Shown here piece after piece: positions 24,033 to 33,241 of a stretch of DNA of 53,961 bases. Source of the stretch: CAZEPJ01 sp964514105 (GTDB lineage Bacteria > Desulfobacterota > Desulfocorpusculales > Desulfocorpusculum). The notes beneath the pieces are model-generated. The model saw only the letters and a list, made by a program, of their open reading frames with translations, was not told the DNA's origin and did no database searches. The stretch covers positions 1 through 53,961 of the forward strand of contig CAZEPJ010000025.1 of assembly GCA_964514105.1 (NCBI GenBank). Direction: 5' to 3'. Within the stretch, counting starts at the first letter, position 1; every line of letters begins with the position of its first letter. The position numbers and the translations under genes are program-made.

Positions 24033-25532
24033 TCAGGCGCCCAGCTCTTTCAGGATGGCGGCCGCCGCGTTCCTCCCCGCTTCCAGGGTGGGCTGAAACC
24101 CTCCATCTCCCGTCCAGGCGCTGGCGAATGAGAGGCCCTTGATGGGAGAGCGGCGCCCCGGCTGGAAGAACATGGCGTCCTTGGTGTAGTGCTCGAACCC
24201 GTAGATGGCCCCGTTGGGATGGCCGAGGTAGCGCATGTGGGTAAGCGGGGTGGCCACCTCCATCTCCTCGATGTGACCGCGCAGGTCGGGAAAGATGGCC
24301 TCGGCGCGCCGCAGCAGCGACTCGGCGCATCGATGTTTGATCCGGAAATACTGGTCGGGCGGGACCCGCAGCCACGGCTCCCCGTACTTGAGGGTGAGGA
24401 GGCTGGCCTGACAGGCCCCGGCCGGCGAAAAATCCGGATCCGCCACATCGTAGCAGGTGATCGCCAGGGCCTCGTCGGTCACGTCCAGATCCTCCATCCG
24501 CGCGAAGACCCGGTCCGTGAACTCGAGGTCCTGGAGCAGGAAGCTGGTGGTGGTCGTGAGCCCCAGTCGGGCGGGTTCGCAGTCGAAACCCAGGTACAGG
24601 GTCAGGGCCGAGATGCTCAGGCTTCGCCCCCGCATCTGGGTGAGGGCCTCCTTGGGCACCTCCTCGGGATCCATCATCTCCAGGTACGTGGCCAGAGGCG
24701 ATACGTTGGAGACCACATACCGGGTCCGGGCCAGTTCCCCGTCGTCTGTGATCACCCCCCGGACCGCCCCGCCCTCCACGACGATCCTTCTGGCGCCGCA
24801 TCCGAAGCGGGCCGCGCCCCCGCCGGCCAGGAAGCGGTTCAGGAGGGCGTTGGAAAGGGCCTGGGAGCCGCCCTTGAGGTGACACGGCTTGAACTCGATG
24901 TAGGTGAAGAGCAGCAAGGCCAGGTAGGCGAAGGAAAGGCGGGTGGGCGGCAGCCCCAGATAGGCCCAGTACACCGAGACCACGGCCTTGAGCAGCGGGT
25001 CCTGGAACAGCGGATCCAGGACCTCGCAGGCCGGCTTGAGGGCGTACTGGCACAGGACGGGATACTTCTGCCGGGAGGCGTCGGGATCCTTGAAGTAGAA
25101 GGCCCCGATCAACTCCCCCGCGAACTTGTAGACCAGGTCGAAGAACGCCCGGATGGCCTGCCGCTCCCGGGGGAACCGCTCCCCCAGGGCCTCCTCGATC
25201 TGCAGTCGGTCGGGCCGGAGGGTCAGCCGGAAGCCGTCGGGCAGGGCCACCCCGTACAGGTCCGGTCCCTGGACGACTTCCAGGTCGTCCAGAACGCCCA
25301 GGCTGCCCAGCATCATGCGAAGTGGGCCGGGCTTCTCCCGGGTCCCCATGCCGCTGAGCTGGTGCAGGGCCACCTCGAACTCGAACCTCCCCCTGCAGAA
25401 GCTCGTGGCGCACCCCCCGGGGATGTTGTGCCGTTCCAAGAGGAGCACCTTGAGGCCCTTTTGGGCCAGGGCCGTGGAGGCCGTGAGCCCGCCGTTTCCG
25501 GCCCCGATGACCACCGCGTCGTACGAATCCAT
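24033..25532 (-). CDS. Phytoene desaturase/CrtI-like FAD-dependent oxidoreductase
   Basis: A 499-residue flavoprotein of the carotenoid desaturase / retinol saturase family. The N-terminus DAVVIGAGNGGLTASTALAQ and the following LLLERHNIPGGCATSF are classical. The C-terminus has FASAWTGDGGFQPTLEAGRN, the closing FAD-binding segment. The middle is variable and hydrophobic (LSFAYLALLLFTYIEF), fitting a membrane-associated lipid substrate. No carotenoid synthesis genes are nearby. In this cluster with acyl-CoA synthetase and thiolase-like genes it probably oxidises or saturates a hydrophobic catabolic intermediate; that is inference. Confidence 0.85.
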   Translation of the reverse strand: MDSYDAVVIGAGNGGLTASTALAQKGLKVLLLERHNIPGGCATSFCRGRFEFEVALHQLSGMGTREKPGPLRMMLGSLGVLDDLEVVQGPDLYGVALPDGFRLTLRPDRLQIEEALGERFPRERQAIRAFFDLVYKFAGELIGAFYFKDPDASRQKYPVLCQYALKPACEVLDPLFQDPLLKAVVSVYWAYLGLPPTRLSFAYLALLLFTYIEFKPCHLKGGSQALSNALLNRFLAGGGAARFGCGARRIVVEGGAVRGVITDDGELARTRYVVSNVSPLATYLEMMDPEEVPKEALTQMRGRSLSISALTLYLGFDCEPARLGLTTTTSFLLQDLEFTDRVFARMEDLDVTDEALAITCYDVADPDFSPAGACQASLLTLKYGEPWLRVPPDQYFRIKHRCAESLLRRAEAIFPDLRGHIEEMEVATPLTHMRYLGHPNGAIYGFEHYTKDAMFFQPGRRSPIKGLSFASAWTGDGGFQPTLEAGRNAAAAILKELGA

Positions 25533-25701
25533 GGGGGACTCCTTCGGGAATGGGATTGCAGCATGCAGCAGCTAGGACCCCGAGTCCTGGGGAAGGGGGG
25601 AACGATCGACATCGCCTCCCGGTCCTCGTCGGTGCCGGTCGCCGCCCACCCGGGTGCAGCCGGGATCTGGGCGCGGCTGCCCCTGTCCCAGCGCCGGAAT
25701 C

Positions 25702-27375
25702 CTACTTGCTGTGCATTCGATCCATCTCCCGCTGCCGCAGCTCCCGCCTCAGGATCTTTCCCACGGCGGTCTTGGGCAGCTCGTCGATGAACTCGATGAC
25801 CTTGGGAACCTTGTACGGCGCCAGCCGTTCCTTGCAGTATCGGATGACCTCTTCCTCGGTGAGCGTTTCGCCCTGCTTCACCACGATGAAGGCCTTGACG
25901 GTCTCTCCCCGGTACGGGTCCGGGACCCCCACGGTGCAGGCCTCCAGGATCTTGGGGTGATCGAACAGGACGCCGTCGAGTTCCACGGGATAGATGTTGA
26001 AGCCCCCGGCGATGATCATGTCCTTCTTGCGGTCCACGACGCTCAGGTACCCGTCCTCGTCCAGGAAGCCGATGTCGCCGGTGTAGAACCATCCGTCCCG
26101 CATCACCTTGGCGGTCTCCTCGGGCCTCTTGTAATAGCCCATCATCACCTGGGGCCCCTTGATGGCGATCTCCCCGGGCTGGCCGACCTCCATCTCTCGC
26201 TCCCCCGTCTCCAGGTCCACGATCTTGACGTCCGTGTCCGCGACAGGGACCCCCACGGTGCCGGGCTTGATCGTCCCCCCCCAGGGCGTGATGGTGGCCA
26301 CGGGGGATGTCTCGGTGAGGCCGTATACTTCGCCCATGGTGGCGCCCGTGAGTTCCTGGAGATCCCGGATGGTGTCGGCCGCCAGGGGTGCCGCCCCCGA
26401 GAAGAACCCGCGGATGGAGGACAAATCCATCTTGCGGAACTCGGGGTCGGCCAGCAGTCCAACGAAGATGGTGGGCACGCCGGGCAGGTACGTGGGCCTG
26501 TATTTCCTGATGAGCTCGATGTTGATCTTGGCGTCGGGGCGGGGGACGAGGATGACCTCCCAGCCCTGCCAGAGGCAGAAATTCTGCAGGGCCGTGAACC
26601 CGGCGGAGTGAAACACGGGGAAGTTGCCCATGAGCCGTTCCTCGCCCGGCCGCAGGTCGGTGAACCACCCGCTGAACTGCTGGACGTTGCAGCTCAGGTT
26701 GGCGTGGCTCAGCATGACCCCCTTGCTCACGCCCGTGGTGCCCCCGGTGTACAGGAGGGCCGCCAGTTCCTCCCACCGGCTCCGGTCCTCCACCGGCTCC
26801 GCCGACTGCGCCCGAATCAACCGGTCGAAGTCCAGGACGACCGGGCTGACCTCGATCTTCCGGTGCATCTGCTTGCGCACGAAAGGAAAGAGCTGCTTCT
26901 TGGGGAACGGCAGGTACGAGTGGATGTGGCAGGCGATGATCTTCTCCACCCGGGTCTGGGGGCGGATCTTCTCCATGCGGGGGACCAGGAGGCTCAGGGT
27001 GACGACCGCCCGGGCCTCGGAGTCGTCGAGCTGATAGGCCATCTCCCGTTCGGTGTACAGGGGGTTCATCTGCACTGCCACGGCCCCCAGGCGGAAGATG
27101 GCCAGGTTGGCGATGAACGGCTGTGGGATGTTGGGCAAAGAGACGCAGACCTTGTCCCCCGCCCGGATGCCCAGGGCGCCCAGGGCCCGGGCAAAGGCGT
27201 TGACCATTCCGTCCAGGGTCTTGAAATTGATGCGGTTGCCCATGTAGTTGAGGGCGGTGTGGTCGGGAAACCGCCTCGCAGTCCGGGTCAGCCCCTGGGA
27301 GATGGTGACCTTCTCGTAGTCCAGGGTCCGCTTGACCCCCGGCGCATACGCCTTGTGCCAGATCCTCTCCTCCAT
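25702..27375 (-). CDS. Acyl-CoA synthetase (long-chain fatty acid-CoA ligase type)
   Basis: A 557-residue AMP-forming ligase. All core motifs are present: the ATP loop LLYTGGTTGVSKGVMLSHAN, the A5 motif VYGLTETSPVATI, the hinge region YTGDIGFLDEDGYLSV followed by DRKKDMIIAGGFNIYP, and the C-terminal catalytic lysine (PKTAVGKILRREL). Length and motifs fit FadD-like long- or medium-chain ligases. It would activate the carboxylic acid that feeds the CoA-ester enzymes encoded upstream in the same operon. About 165 bases separate it from each neighbour. The acid substrate cannot be told from sequence. Confidence 0.92.
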   Translation of the reverse strand: MEERIWHKAYAPGVKRTLDYEKVTISQGLTRTARRFPDHTALNYMGNRINFKTLDGMVNAFARALGALGIRAGDKVCVSLPNIPQPFIANLAIFRLGAVAVQMNPLYTEREMAYQLDDSEARAVVTLSLLVPRMEKIRPQTRVEKIIACHIHSYLPFPKKQLFPFVRKQMHRKIEVSPVVLDFDRLIRAQSAEPVEDRSRWEELAALLYTGGTTGVSKGVMLSHANLSCNVQQFSGWFTDLRPGEERLMGNFPVFHSAGFTALQNFCLWQGWEVILVPRPDAKINIELIRKYRPTYLPGVPTIFVGLLADPEFRKMDLSSIRGFFSGAAPLAADTIRDLQELTGATMGEVYGLTETSPVATITPWGGTIKPGTVGVPVADTDVKIVDLETGEREMEVGQPGEIAIKGPQVMMGYYKRPEETAKVMRDGWFYTGDIGFLDEDGYLSVVDRKKDMIIAGGFNIYPVELDGVLFDHPKILEACTVGVPDPYRGETVKAFIVVKQGETLTEEEVIRYCKERLAPYKVPKVIEFIDELPKTAVGKILRRELRQREMDRMHSK

Positions 27376-27540
27376 CGGCCATCTCCTCCTTTGCGCAAAG
27401 GCAGGTCAGACGCAACGAGCCAAGCGAGGATCAGCCCTGTCGGCCCCATGCAGCAATGAACGCCGTCACGAGTTCGGATCCATCGGGAGGGCACGGTCCG
27501 CAACCGACAGGACAGCCCCTTGCGAGGCGCCCCAATCCCT

Positions 27541-28524
27541 CTACGAAACGGACATTCCCCTCAGTCGGCCCAGCACGGCCGCGGCCTCCTCCATGACCCT
27601 TCGGATCACCTCCCGTACGGGGAGGATCTCCCGGATGAGACCGACCACCTGACCGCATGCGATGGGGCTCATCTCCGCATCGCCGGTCTCGTAGGCCAGT
27701 TTTCCCTTCCCGCCCCCCACCGCGGCCACGATCTCTTCCAGGGCGGCCCCCCGCGCCTCCAGGTCCATGACCTCCTGGGCCAGTCGGTTCCGGACGCAAC
27801 GGATGGGGTTCTGGATGGACGACATGAGCAAGGCGGTGTCGGTCTCGGCGGTCCGCAGCAGTCTCTCCTTGATGGCCCGGTGCACCGGGGCCTCCTCGGT
27901 GGCCAGGAATCGGGTCCCCATGAGGACCGCCTCCGCCCCCATGGCCAGGGCCGCCACGAGGCCCCGCCCGTCGCAGACCGAGCCCCCGGCGATGACGGGA
28001 ATCCGGAGGCGGGAGGCGGCCAGGGGGATGAGGATGAAGGAGGCCACGTTGCCCATGCCCACGTGTCCGCCCGACCCGTACCCCACCAGGGTAACCGCGT
28101 CCACACCCAGCCGCTGGGCGGTCTCGGCGTGGCGCACCGAGGTCAACTTGTGGAGGACCTTGACGCCCGCTTCCTTGAGCCTCGGCAGGATGGGCTCCGG
28201 GCTGCGGCCTGCGGTCTCCACGAACCGCACCCCTTCCTCACAGACCACGTCGCACAGCCGGAGGGTCCGCTCCCGGACGCCGAACTCCGGGACCATGGAG
28301 ATGTTGACGCCGAAAGGCCGATCGGTCAGGCCGCGCATCTTGCGGATCTCCGCCCGAAGGTGATCCGGGGTCTCGAAGGTCTCGGCGGTGATGAAGCCCA
28401 AGCCCCCCGCGTTGCAGACCTCCGCCACGAACTCTGCCCGGCTGATCCACTGCATCCCGCCGCACAGGATGGGGTGTTCGATGCCGAGCATCTCGGTGAT
28501 TCGAGTCCTCAACGCCTGGGTCAT
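27541..28524 (-). CDS. Nitronate monooxygenase / enoyl reductase-like FMN protein
   Basis: A 327-residue TIM-barrel flavoprotein of the NMO/2-nitropropane dioxygenase family. Visible motifs are the N-terminal barrel strand (LGIEHPILCGGMQWISRAEF), the segment AGGLGFITAE, the histidine loop VGYGSGGHVGMGN, and the FMN phosphate region (PVIAGGSVCDGRGLVAALAM, then GAEAVLMGTRFLATEEAPVH). The same fold includes FabK-type enoyl reductases, so the reaction is uncertain. Its ATG overlaps the stop of the acyl-CoA dehydrogenase gene (ATGA), indicating coupled translation in the catabolic operon. In related clusters such proteins act on unsaturated CoA esters; that would suit this context but is inference. 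Confidence 0.88.
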   Translation of the reverse strand: MTQALRTRITEMLGIEHPILCGGMQWISRAEFVAEVCNAGGLGFITAETFETPDHLRAEIRKMRGLTDRPFGVNISMVPEFGVRERTLRLCDVVCEEGVRFVETAGRSPEPILPRLKEAGVKVLHKLTSVRHAETAQRLGVDAVTLVGYGSGGHVGMGNVASFILIPLAASRLRIPVIAGGSVCDGRGLVAALAMGAEAVLMGTRFLATEEAPVHRAIKERLLRTAETDTALLMSSIQNPIRCVRNRLAQEVMDLEARGAALEEIVAAVGGGKGKLAYETGDAEMSPIACGQVVGLIREILPVREVIRRVMEEAAAVLGRLRGMSVS

Positions 28525-29672
28525 GTCCCGTACCCCTTCATGAGCTCGCTGACGATGATGAGCTTCTGGATGTTGCTGGTTCCCGCCCCGAACTCGATCC
28601 CCTTGACGTCCCGGTAGATGCGCTCGATGGGGAACTCCCGGATGAAGCCGTACCCCCCGAAGATCTGGACGGCCTTGCCCACGGCCTCCACGCCCGTTTG
28701 GGCGCAGAAGAGCTTGGCGCAGGAGGCCTCGAGGCGCACCCGCTTGCCGGAATCGGCCATGGCCGCGGCCCGGTAGGCCATGGCCCGGCCGGCCTGGATG
28801 GCTGCGGCGATCTCGGCCAGGGCGGCCTGGACCATCTGGAACTGGATGATCGGGCCGCCGAACTGGACCCGCTGCCGGGCGTAGCGGAAGGCGAGGTCGA
28901 AGGCCCCCTGGGCCAGGCCGATGGGGGCGATGGCATACAGGATCCTTTCCCGATCCAGGCCGCTCATGAGGACCCGGAGCCCCTGGTTCTCCTCCCCCAG
29001 CAGGTTCTCGGCGGGCACCTCGCAGTCCTCCAAGATCAGCTCCCCGGTGGGCGACCCCCGGACGCCCATCTTTTGCAGCGACCGGCCCCGGGAAAAGCCC
29101 GGGAAGCCGTTCTCCACGATAAAGGCGCTGATGCCCCGTTGACCCGCCTCGGGCGAGGTCTTGGCGTAGATTAGCGCCACGTCGGCCACGGGGCCGTTGG
29201 TGATGAACATCTTGGTGCCGTTGAGGATGTACCGGTCGGCCCGCCTCACGGCCCGCATGCGCATGGACAGCGCGTCGGAGCCCGCCTCGGGCTCGGTGAT
29301 GGCCATGGCGCCGATCCGCCTCCCGGCCACGAGGTCCGGCAGATAGCGGCTCCGCTGGCCCTCGTTGCCGTTGCGATAGATGCTCTCGGCGCACAGAACG
29401 GCATGGGCCCCGAACGTGTTGGCCGTGGCCGCGCATCCCCGGGCCAGCTCCTCCATGACCAGAACGGCGGAGAGCAGGTCGCCGCCGCTTCCGCCATATG
29501 CCTCGGGGATGCAGACGCCGAACAGGCCCATGTGGGCCATGGCCCGGAACCCCTCCTCGGGAAACCGCGCGTCCTCGTCAATGGCGGGGGCCAGCGGGAT
29601 CAACTGCTCGTCGGCAAAGCGGGCCACGGTCTCCTTGAGGATCCGCTGCTCCGGGGTGAGGCAAAAGTCCAT
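28521..29672 (-). CDS. Acyl-CoA dehydrogenase, isovaleryl-CoA dehydrogenase type
   Basis: A 383-residue flavoenzyme that oxidises an acyl-CoA to the 2,3-enoyl-CoA. N-terminal helical domain, middle domain (AMAITEPEAGSDALSM and ILNGTKMFITNGPVADV) and C-terminal domain (QIFGGYGFIREFPIERIYRD) are complete. The usual catalytic glutamate of the MCAD position is alanine (GIEFGAGTSNIQ). A glutamate is present in the alternative position in LDRERILYA, as in isovaleryl-CoA dehydrogenase (LDLERL), so the enzyme should be active and may prefer a branched or bulky acyl group. It lies 14 bases downstream of a DUF35 gene. Confidence 0.92.
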   Translation of the reverse strand: MDFCLTPEQRILKETVARFADEQLIPLAPAIDEDARFPEEGFRAMAHMGLFGVCIPEAYGGSGGDLLSAVLVMEELARGCAATANTFGAHAVLCAESIYRNGNEGQRSRYLPDLVAGRRIGAMAITEPEAGSDALSMRMRAVRRADRYILNGTKMFITNGPVADVALIYAKTSPEAGQRGISAFIVENGFPGFSRGRSLQKMGVRGSPTGELILEDCEVPAENLLGEENQGLRVLMSGLDRERILYAIAPIGLAQGAFDLAFRYARQRVQFGGPIIQFQMVQAALAEIAAAIQAGRAMAYRAAAMADSGKRVRLEASCAKLFCAQTGVEAVGKAVQIFGGYGFIREFPIERIYRDVKGIEFGAGTSNIQKLIIVSELMKGYGT

Positions 29673-29686
29673 GACGGGCCCCTTGC

Positions 29687-30157
29687 CTACGGATCGATGA
29701 CCCGGAAGTGCCGGATGTCCAGGAGGTGCCCCCGGCGGTTTTCCTCGAAGACGGCCTCCACGCGCATCCCCACCCGGAGCCTGGCGGGGTCCGTCACGTC
29801 CACGAAATGGGGGATGCAGTTGTCCGCCCCGTCGGGCCGGATGAAGGCCCAGGTGTACGGGACCGGACGCTGGATTCCCGTGTCCGGGTCCACGAAGCCG
29901 AAGGACAGGACCGTGAAGCAGAAGATGGTGCCCTGGTTGCCCAGGGGGACGAGCTCGTCCATGGGCACAAAGCACTCGCCGCAGACCCGCCTGGGCGGGA
30001 TGAAGACCTTGCGGCACGAAGGGCACCGCACGCCGAGGATGCGCCTGTGGTCTCGGATCTCCGCCAGAAACCTGGCCGTGTGCTTGCCCGTGGACCACTC
30101 AAACGGCTGCTCGGCCTCTCCCGAGGTCATGGTCAGCAGTTCCCGGGGTTTGTCCAT
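29687..30157 (-). CDS. Zn-ribbon OB-fold protein (DUF35), partner of thiolase-like protein
   Basis: A 156-residue DUF35 protein. An N-terminal helix (TGKHTARFLAEIRDHRRILG) leads into a rubredoxin-like zinc ribbon (CPSCRKVFIPPRRVCGEC) and then an OB-fold strand set (GTIFCFTVLSFGFVDPDTG and YTWAFIRPDGADNCIPHFV). DUF35 proteins form complexes with thiolase-superfamily enzymes, as in BbsA-BbsB of toluene degradation and ChsH2-Ltp2 of steroid side-chain cleavage, where they bind the CoA substrate or couple steps. The adjacent upstream gene encodes such a thiolase-like protein, its likely partner. A second DUF35/thiolase pair lies just upstream. Confidence 0.9.
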   Translation of the reverse strand: MDKPRELLTMTSGEAEQPFEWSTGKHTARFLAEIRDHRRILGVRCPSCRKVFIPPRRVCGECFVPMDELVPLGNQGTIFCFTVLSFGFVDPDTGIQRPVPYTWAFIRPDGADNCIPHFVDVTDPARLRVGMRVEAVFEENRRGHLLDIRHFRVIDP

Positions 30158-30299
30158 GGCCGCTCCTTTGGTGGCGGGCCTTGCCCGCGAAAGAGGGCGT
30201 TGGTGATCGGTATGCGCGCCGGCGGTGGGTATGGGGATCCCCTTTCACGGCCGCACGGCAGGAGGAGTCCAGCCCGCCGCCCCGCATCCCCCCGCCGCC

Positions 30300-31457
30300 T
30301 CACTGGGGCTTGGCCTTTCCCATGGCCATCATGTCCGACCAGTAGCACCCGCCGAACCCCGTGGCCAGGGCCAGGGCCGCGTCGGGCACCTGGCGCTTGT
30401 CCGCCTTGCCCATGATCTGGAGGGCGCATTCGGCCACCCGGATGAGCCCCGTGGCCCCGATGGGGTTGCTGGAGGTGACCCCGCCCGAGGGGTTGACGGG
30501 GAGCTCCCCGTCCATGTCCGTCACCCCATCCGCGATGAGCCGCGCCCCCTCTCCGCGCTTGCACAGCTTGAGGTCTTCCATCCACATGAGGCCCGCCCAG
30601 GAGCAGGGCAGATAGAGCTCCATGACGTCGAAGGCCTTGAGGGGCTCCCGGATCCCCATCCTCCCGTACAGGACCGTGGAGGCCTCGTCCAAGCTCTGGA
30701 GGTTTCCCAGATCCGGGTCTCCCGTGTACGTCCAGAGGTGGCGGTTGCAGGTCCCGTGGACCCAGGCGGGGACCCTGGCGATGCGCTCGGCACAGTCCTC
30801 CGAGGCGAAGATCACGGCACATGCGGCGTCGGTCCTGGGGCACATGTCCAGGTACTTGATGGGGTAGGAGATCATGGGCGATTTCATGACGTCCTCCACC
30901 GTGATCTCCAGGCGCAGATGGGCGTACGGGTTGTTCAGGGCGTGGCGCCTGTCCCGAACCGCCACCCGGGCGGCGTCCTCCTCCCGTGCCCCCCACAGGT
31001 GCATGTACCGCTGCGCGTTGAGGGCCAGCCCGCCCACGGCCCCTCCGAAGGTGGGCCGGTCCAGGACGGGGTCGAAGGCCGTGATGATGGCGCCGGTGGT
31101 GTCCGACTCGGAGTTCTTCTCCCAGCCGATGGCCAGGACCCGGTCGAAGAGGCCCGAGGCCACGTGGTAGTACCCGGCCATGGCCACGGTGGTGCCCGTT
31201 GTCCCCCCCGTGGTCACCTTGAAGATGGGCTTCATGTATCCCCCCGAGCCGTCCACGCTCCAGCAGTCCACGTAGTTGATCCCCTCGAAGTGATCCATGT
31301 TGCCGATGACGACGGCGTCGATGTCAGCCAGGGTCAGCTCCGCATCGTCCAGTGCCCGGCGCACCGCCTCATGGATCAGCTCTTGGCCGTTGACGTCCTT
31401 GCGGCTGCTGCGCCCCGGGGTCTGCCCCGTTCCGACGATGGCCACGCGCTTTCCCAT
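30300..31457 (-). CDS. Thiolase-superfamily protein lacking the canonical cysteine (pair 2)
   Basis: A 385-residue thiolase-fold protein of the SCPx/lipid-transfer type. The start MGKRVAIVGTGQTP is preceded by AGGGGGGGAG. Where thiolases carry the nucleophilic cysteine the sequence reads KVTTGGTTGTTVAMA (residues 80-94) with no cysteine, and the GHP motif reads SSNPIGATG (N331). A tyrosine (Y282, VMELYLPCSWAGL) takes the place of the usual histidine in the ELHDCF motif of SCPx thiolases. These substitutions, read by eye, argue against normal beta-ketothiolysis and for aldolase-type C-C cleavage as in Ltp2. It probably pairs with the DUF35 protein encoded downstream. Confidence 0.85.
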   Translation of the reverse strand: MGKRVAIVGTGQTPGRSSRKDVNGQELIHEAVRRALDDAELTLADIDAVVIGNMDHFEGINYVDCWSVDGSGGYMKPIFKVTTGGTTGTTVAMAGYYHVASGLFDRVLAIGWEKNSESDTTGAIITAFDPVLDRPTFGGAVGGLALNAQRYMHLWGAREEDAARVAVRDRRHALNNPYAHLRLEITVEDVMKSPMISYPIKYLDMCPRTDAACAVIFASEDCAERIARVPAWVHGTCNRHLWTYTGDPDLGNLQSLDEASTVLYGRMGIREPLKAFDVMELYLPCSWAGLMWMEDLKLCKRGEGARLIADGVTDMDGELPVNPSGGVTSSNPIGATGLIRVAECALQIMGKADKRQVPDAALALATGFGGCYWSDMMAMGKAKPQ

Positions 31458-31479
31458 GGTCTCCCCCCCTTCCCCTCGG

Positions 31480-32619
31480 TCAGCCTCCCAGCACCATGAC
31501 GCAGTGGCTCTGCCCGCAGGCGCCGTTGGTGCCGTGGGCCAGGGCGGTGCGGCAGTTGCGGACCTGCCGGGCCCCGGCATCGCCCCTCACCTGGAGGGCC
31601 GCCTCGATGAGCCTGGCCAGTCCCGCCACCAGGACCGCGTGGGCCGAAAGGCACCCCCCCGAGGGGTTGACGGGCAGGGGCCCTTCCATCTCGGTGATCC
31701 CCCGCTCCATCAGCCGACCCCCCTCTCCCTCGGCACAGATCCCCAGTCCCTCCAGCCACATGAGCTCCTGGTAGCTGAAGGCGTCGTACAGCTCGATCAC
31801 GTGGATCTCCCGGGCGGGGTCCTCGATCCCCGCCATGGCGTACGCCGTGGCGGACGCCCGGCGGAGGGCCGGGGCGCGGGCCAAGTCCCGGTCCCCCAGA
31901 TGGTATGCGTCGCTGCAGTGCCCCATCCCCCGGATCCAGACGGGCCGAGGCCTGGCCCTGCGGGCGGCCGACTCGTTGGCCAGGATCACGGCCGCCGCCC
32001 CGTCCGTGATCGGGGAGGCGTCCAGCCGTTTGATGGGATCGCAGAGCATGGGAGACGCCATGACGTCCGCCACGGTGATCTCCATGGGGAGCTGGGCGCA
32101 GGGGTTGTTGCGGGCGTTGCCATGGTTCTTCACCGAGACCCTGGCGCACTGCTCCTCGGTGACGCCGAAGGCGTCCATGTAGGCCCGGGCCTGGAGGGCG
32201 GCGGCGCTGATGCTGTCCAGCCCCAGGGCGCGGGTGTAAATGGGATCGAACATGGCGTTGGTGATGAGCTCCATGCGGCTCTCCGACCCCTTCATGTGGG
32301 CCACCACGAGGGTCGTGGAAAAGGACCCCGAGAGGATCCTCATGGCCCCGTACAAGGCCCCGAAGAGCCCGTCGCCCTCCACGGTGGAGATGTCCTTGTG
32401 GCGCGAACCGCAGGCATCCTGCACGGCCATGCTGGAGATGGTCCTGCCGTCCCAGAAGTCATTGGAGACGGTCACCACGTTCTCGATGTCTCGGATGGTC
32501 AGTCCGGCGTCCTCCAGGGCCTTGGCCGTCACCTCGTAGACCAGGTCCGAGAAGGTCTCCCCTTTCTTTCTGCGCTCATACCGGGTCTGGCCGACGCCCA
32601 CGATGGCCACTTTTTCCAT
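31480..32619 (-). CDS. Thiolase-superfamily protein lacking the canonical cysteine (pair 1)
   Basis: A 379-residue thiolase-fold protein, start MEKVAIVGVGQTRYERRKKG. The region that normally carries the catalytic cysteine reads STVEGDGLFGALYGAMRIL (residues 78-96) without one. A histidine is kept in the GG-x-GHP region (GGCLSAHAVLVAG, H327), and the SCPx-type ELHDCF motif reads IELYDAFSYQELM (Y278). The C-terminal cysteine region is GTNGACGQSHCV. It differs clearly from the neighbouring thiolase-like protein, so the two probably act on different intermediates or form a heteromer. It follows its DUF35 partner by 38 bases. Confidence 0.85.
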   Translation of the reverse strand: MEKVAIVGVGQTRYERRKKGETFSDLVYEVTAKALEDAGLTIRDIENVVTVSNDFWDGRTISSMAVQDACGSRHKDISTVEGDGLFGALYGAMRILSGSFSTTLVVAHMKGSESRMELITNAMFDPIYTRALGLDSISAAALQARAYMDAFGVTEEQCARVSVKNHGNARNNPCAQLPMEITVADVMASPMLCDPIKRLDASPITDGAAAVILANESAARRARPRPVWIRGMGHCSDAYHLGDRDLARAPALRRASATAYAMAGIEDPAREIHVIELYDAFSYQELMWLEGLGICAEGEGGRLMERGITEMEGPLPVNPSGGCLSAHAVLVAGLARLIEAALQVRGDAGARQVRNCRTALAHGTNGACGQSHCVMVLGG

Positions 32620-32657
32620 CTCTCACCTCTCCTGCCTGGAAGAGACCCGTGCGGCCC

Positions 32658-33119
32658 TCACACCGACGGCCTGAAGTACCGGATGTCAAGGATGTTGCCC
32701 TGGGGTCTGTCCCGGAAGACGGCCTCCACCGGGAGGCCGGCCCGGAGCTGCCCCTCCCGGAACTCGGCCACCAGGTGGGTCAAGCCCGTGTCCGCGCCGT
32801 CCAGGCGGATGATGCCGTATGCGAAAGGCGGCTCCAGGGGGTGGATGTCCGACCGGGTCCTGGGGATGGCATGCGTCAGGAGCCGCCCCCGCGGGGCGAC
32901 CTCCTCCCAGGTCATCTCGGCGCCAAAGCACCGCCCGCACGCCTTCCTGGGCGGGACAAAGGTCATCCGGCAGGTGGGACATCGGGTGCCCAGGATCCTG
33001 CCCTGGTCCCGGAGGGTCACGAAGAACCGGCTTCCGGTCTCCCCCACGGACCACGTGTAGGGGACCTTGATGCGCCCCCTGTGCACCATCTCCTCGGTCT
33101 CGTCGAGCCAGTTGGACAT
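32658..33119 (-). CDS. Zn-ribbon OB-fold protein (DUF35), first gene of the catabolic operon
   Basis: A 153-residue DUF35 protein with the helix TGSRFFVTLRDQGRILG, the zinc ribbon CPTCRMTFVPPRKACGRC and an OB-fold (RLLTHAIPRTRSDIHPLEP; FAYGIIRLDGADTGLTHLV). It resembles the second DUF35 protein of the cluster throughout. Two starts have ribosome sites: the ATG at 33119 after GGGGGAGGTGAT, and an ATG at 33155 after GGGAGGTGA that would add 12 residues; the inner one fits the paralogue better. It is the first gene behind the promoter at 33242-33269 and should bind the thiolase-like protein encoded next. Confidence 0.88.
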   Translation of the reverse strand: MSNWLDETEEMVHRGRIKVPYTWSVGETGSRFFVTLRDQGRILGTRCPTCRMTFVPPRKACGRCFGAEMTWEEVAPRGRLLTHAIPRTRSDIHPLEPPFAYGIIRLDGADTGLTHLVAEFREGQLRAGLPVEAVFRDRPQGNILDIRYFRPSV

Positions 33120-33241
33120 CCGGATCACCTCCCCCTTCGAGAGAGTGAGCGTCATTCACCTCCCGGCGCAACCGCCAAAGCTGAGGTCGGTCTGTCTGCA
33201 GTCAAAGCAATGGTGAAGCGGGCCTGTCCGTCGCGAGAGCA

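Noticed and set aside
28521..29672. Acyl-CoA dehydrogenase seeming to lack its catalytic glutamate (GAGTS instead of EGTS)
   Set aside because: Isovaleryl-CoA dehydrogenase also has GAGTS and uses a glutamate on another helix; the matching glutamate is present in LDRERI.
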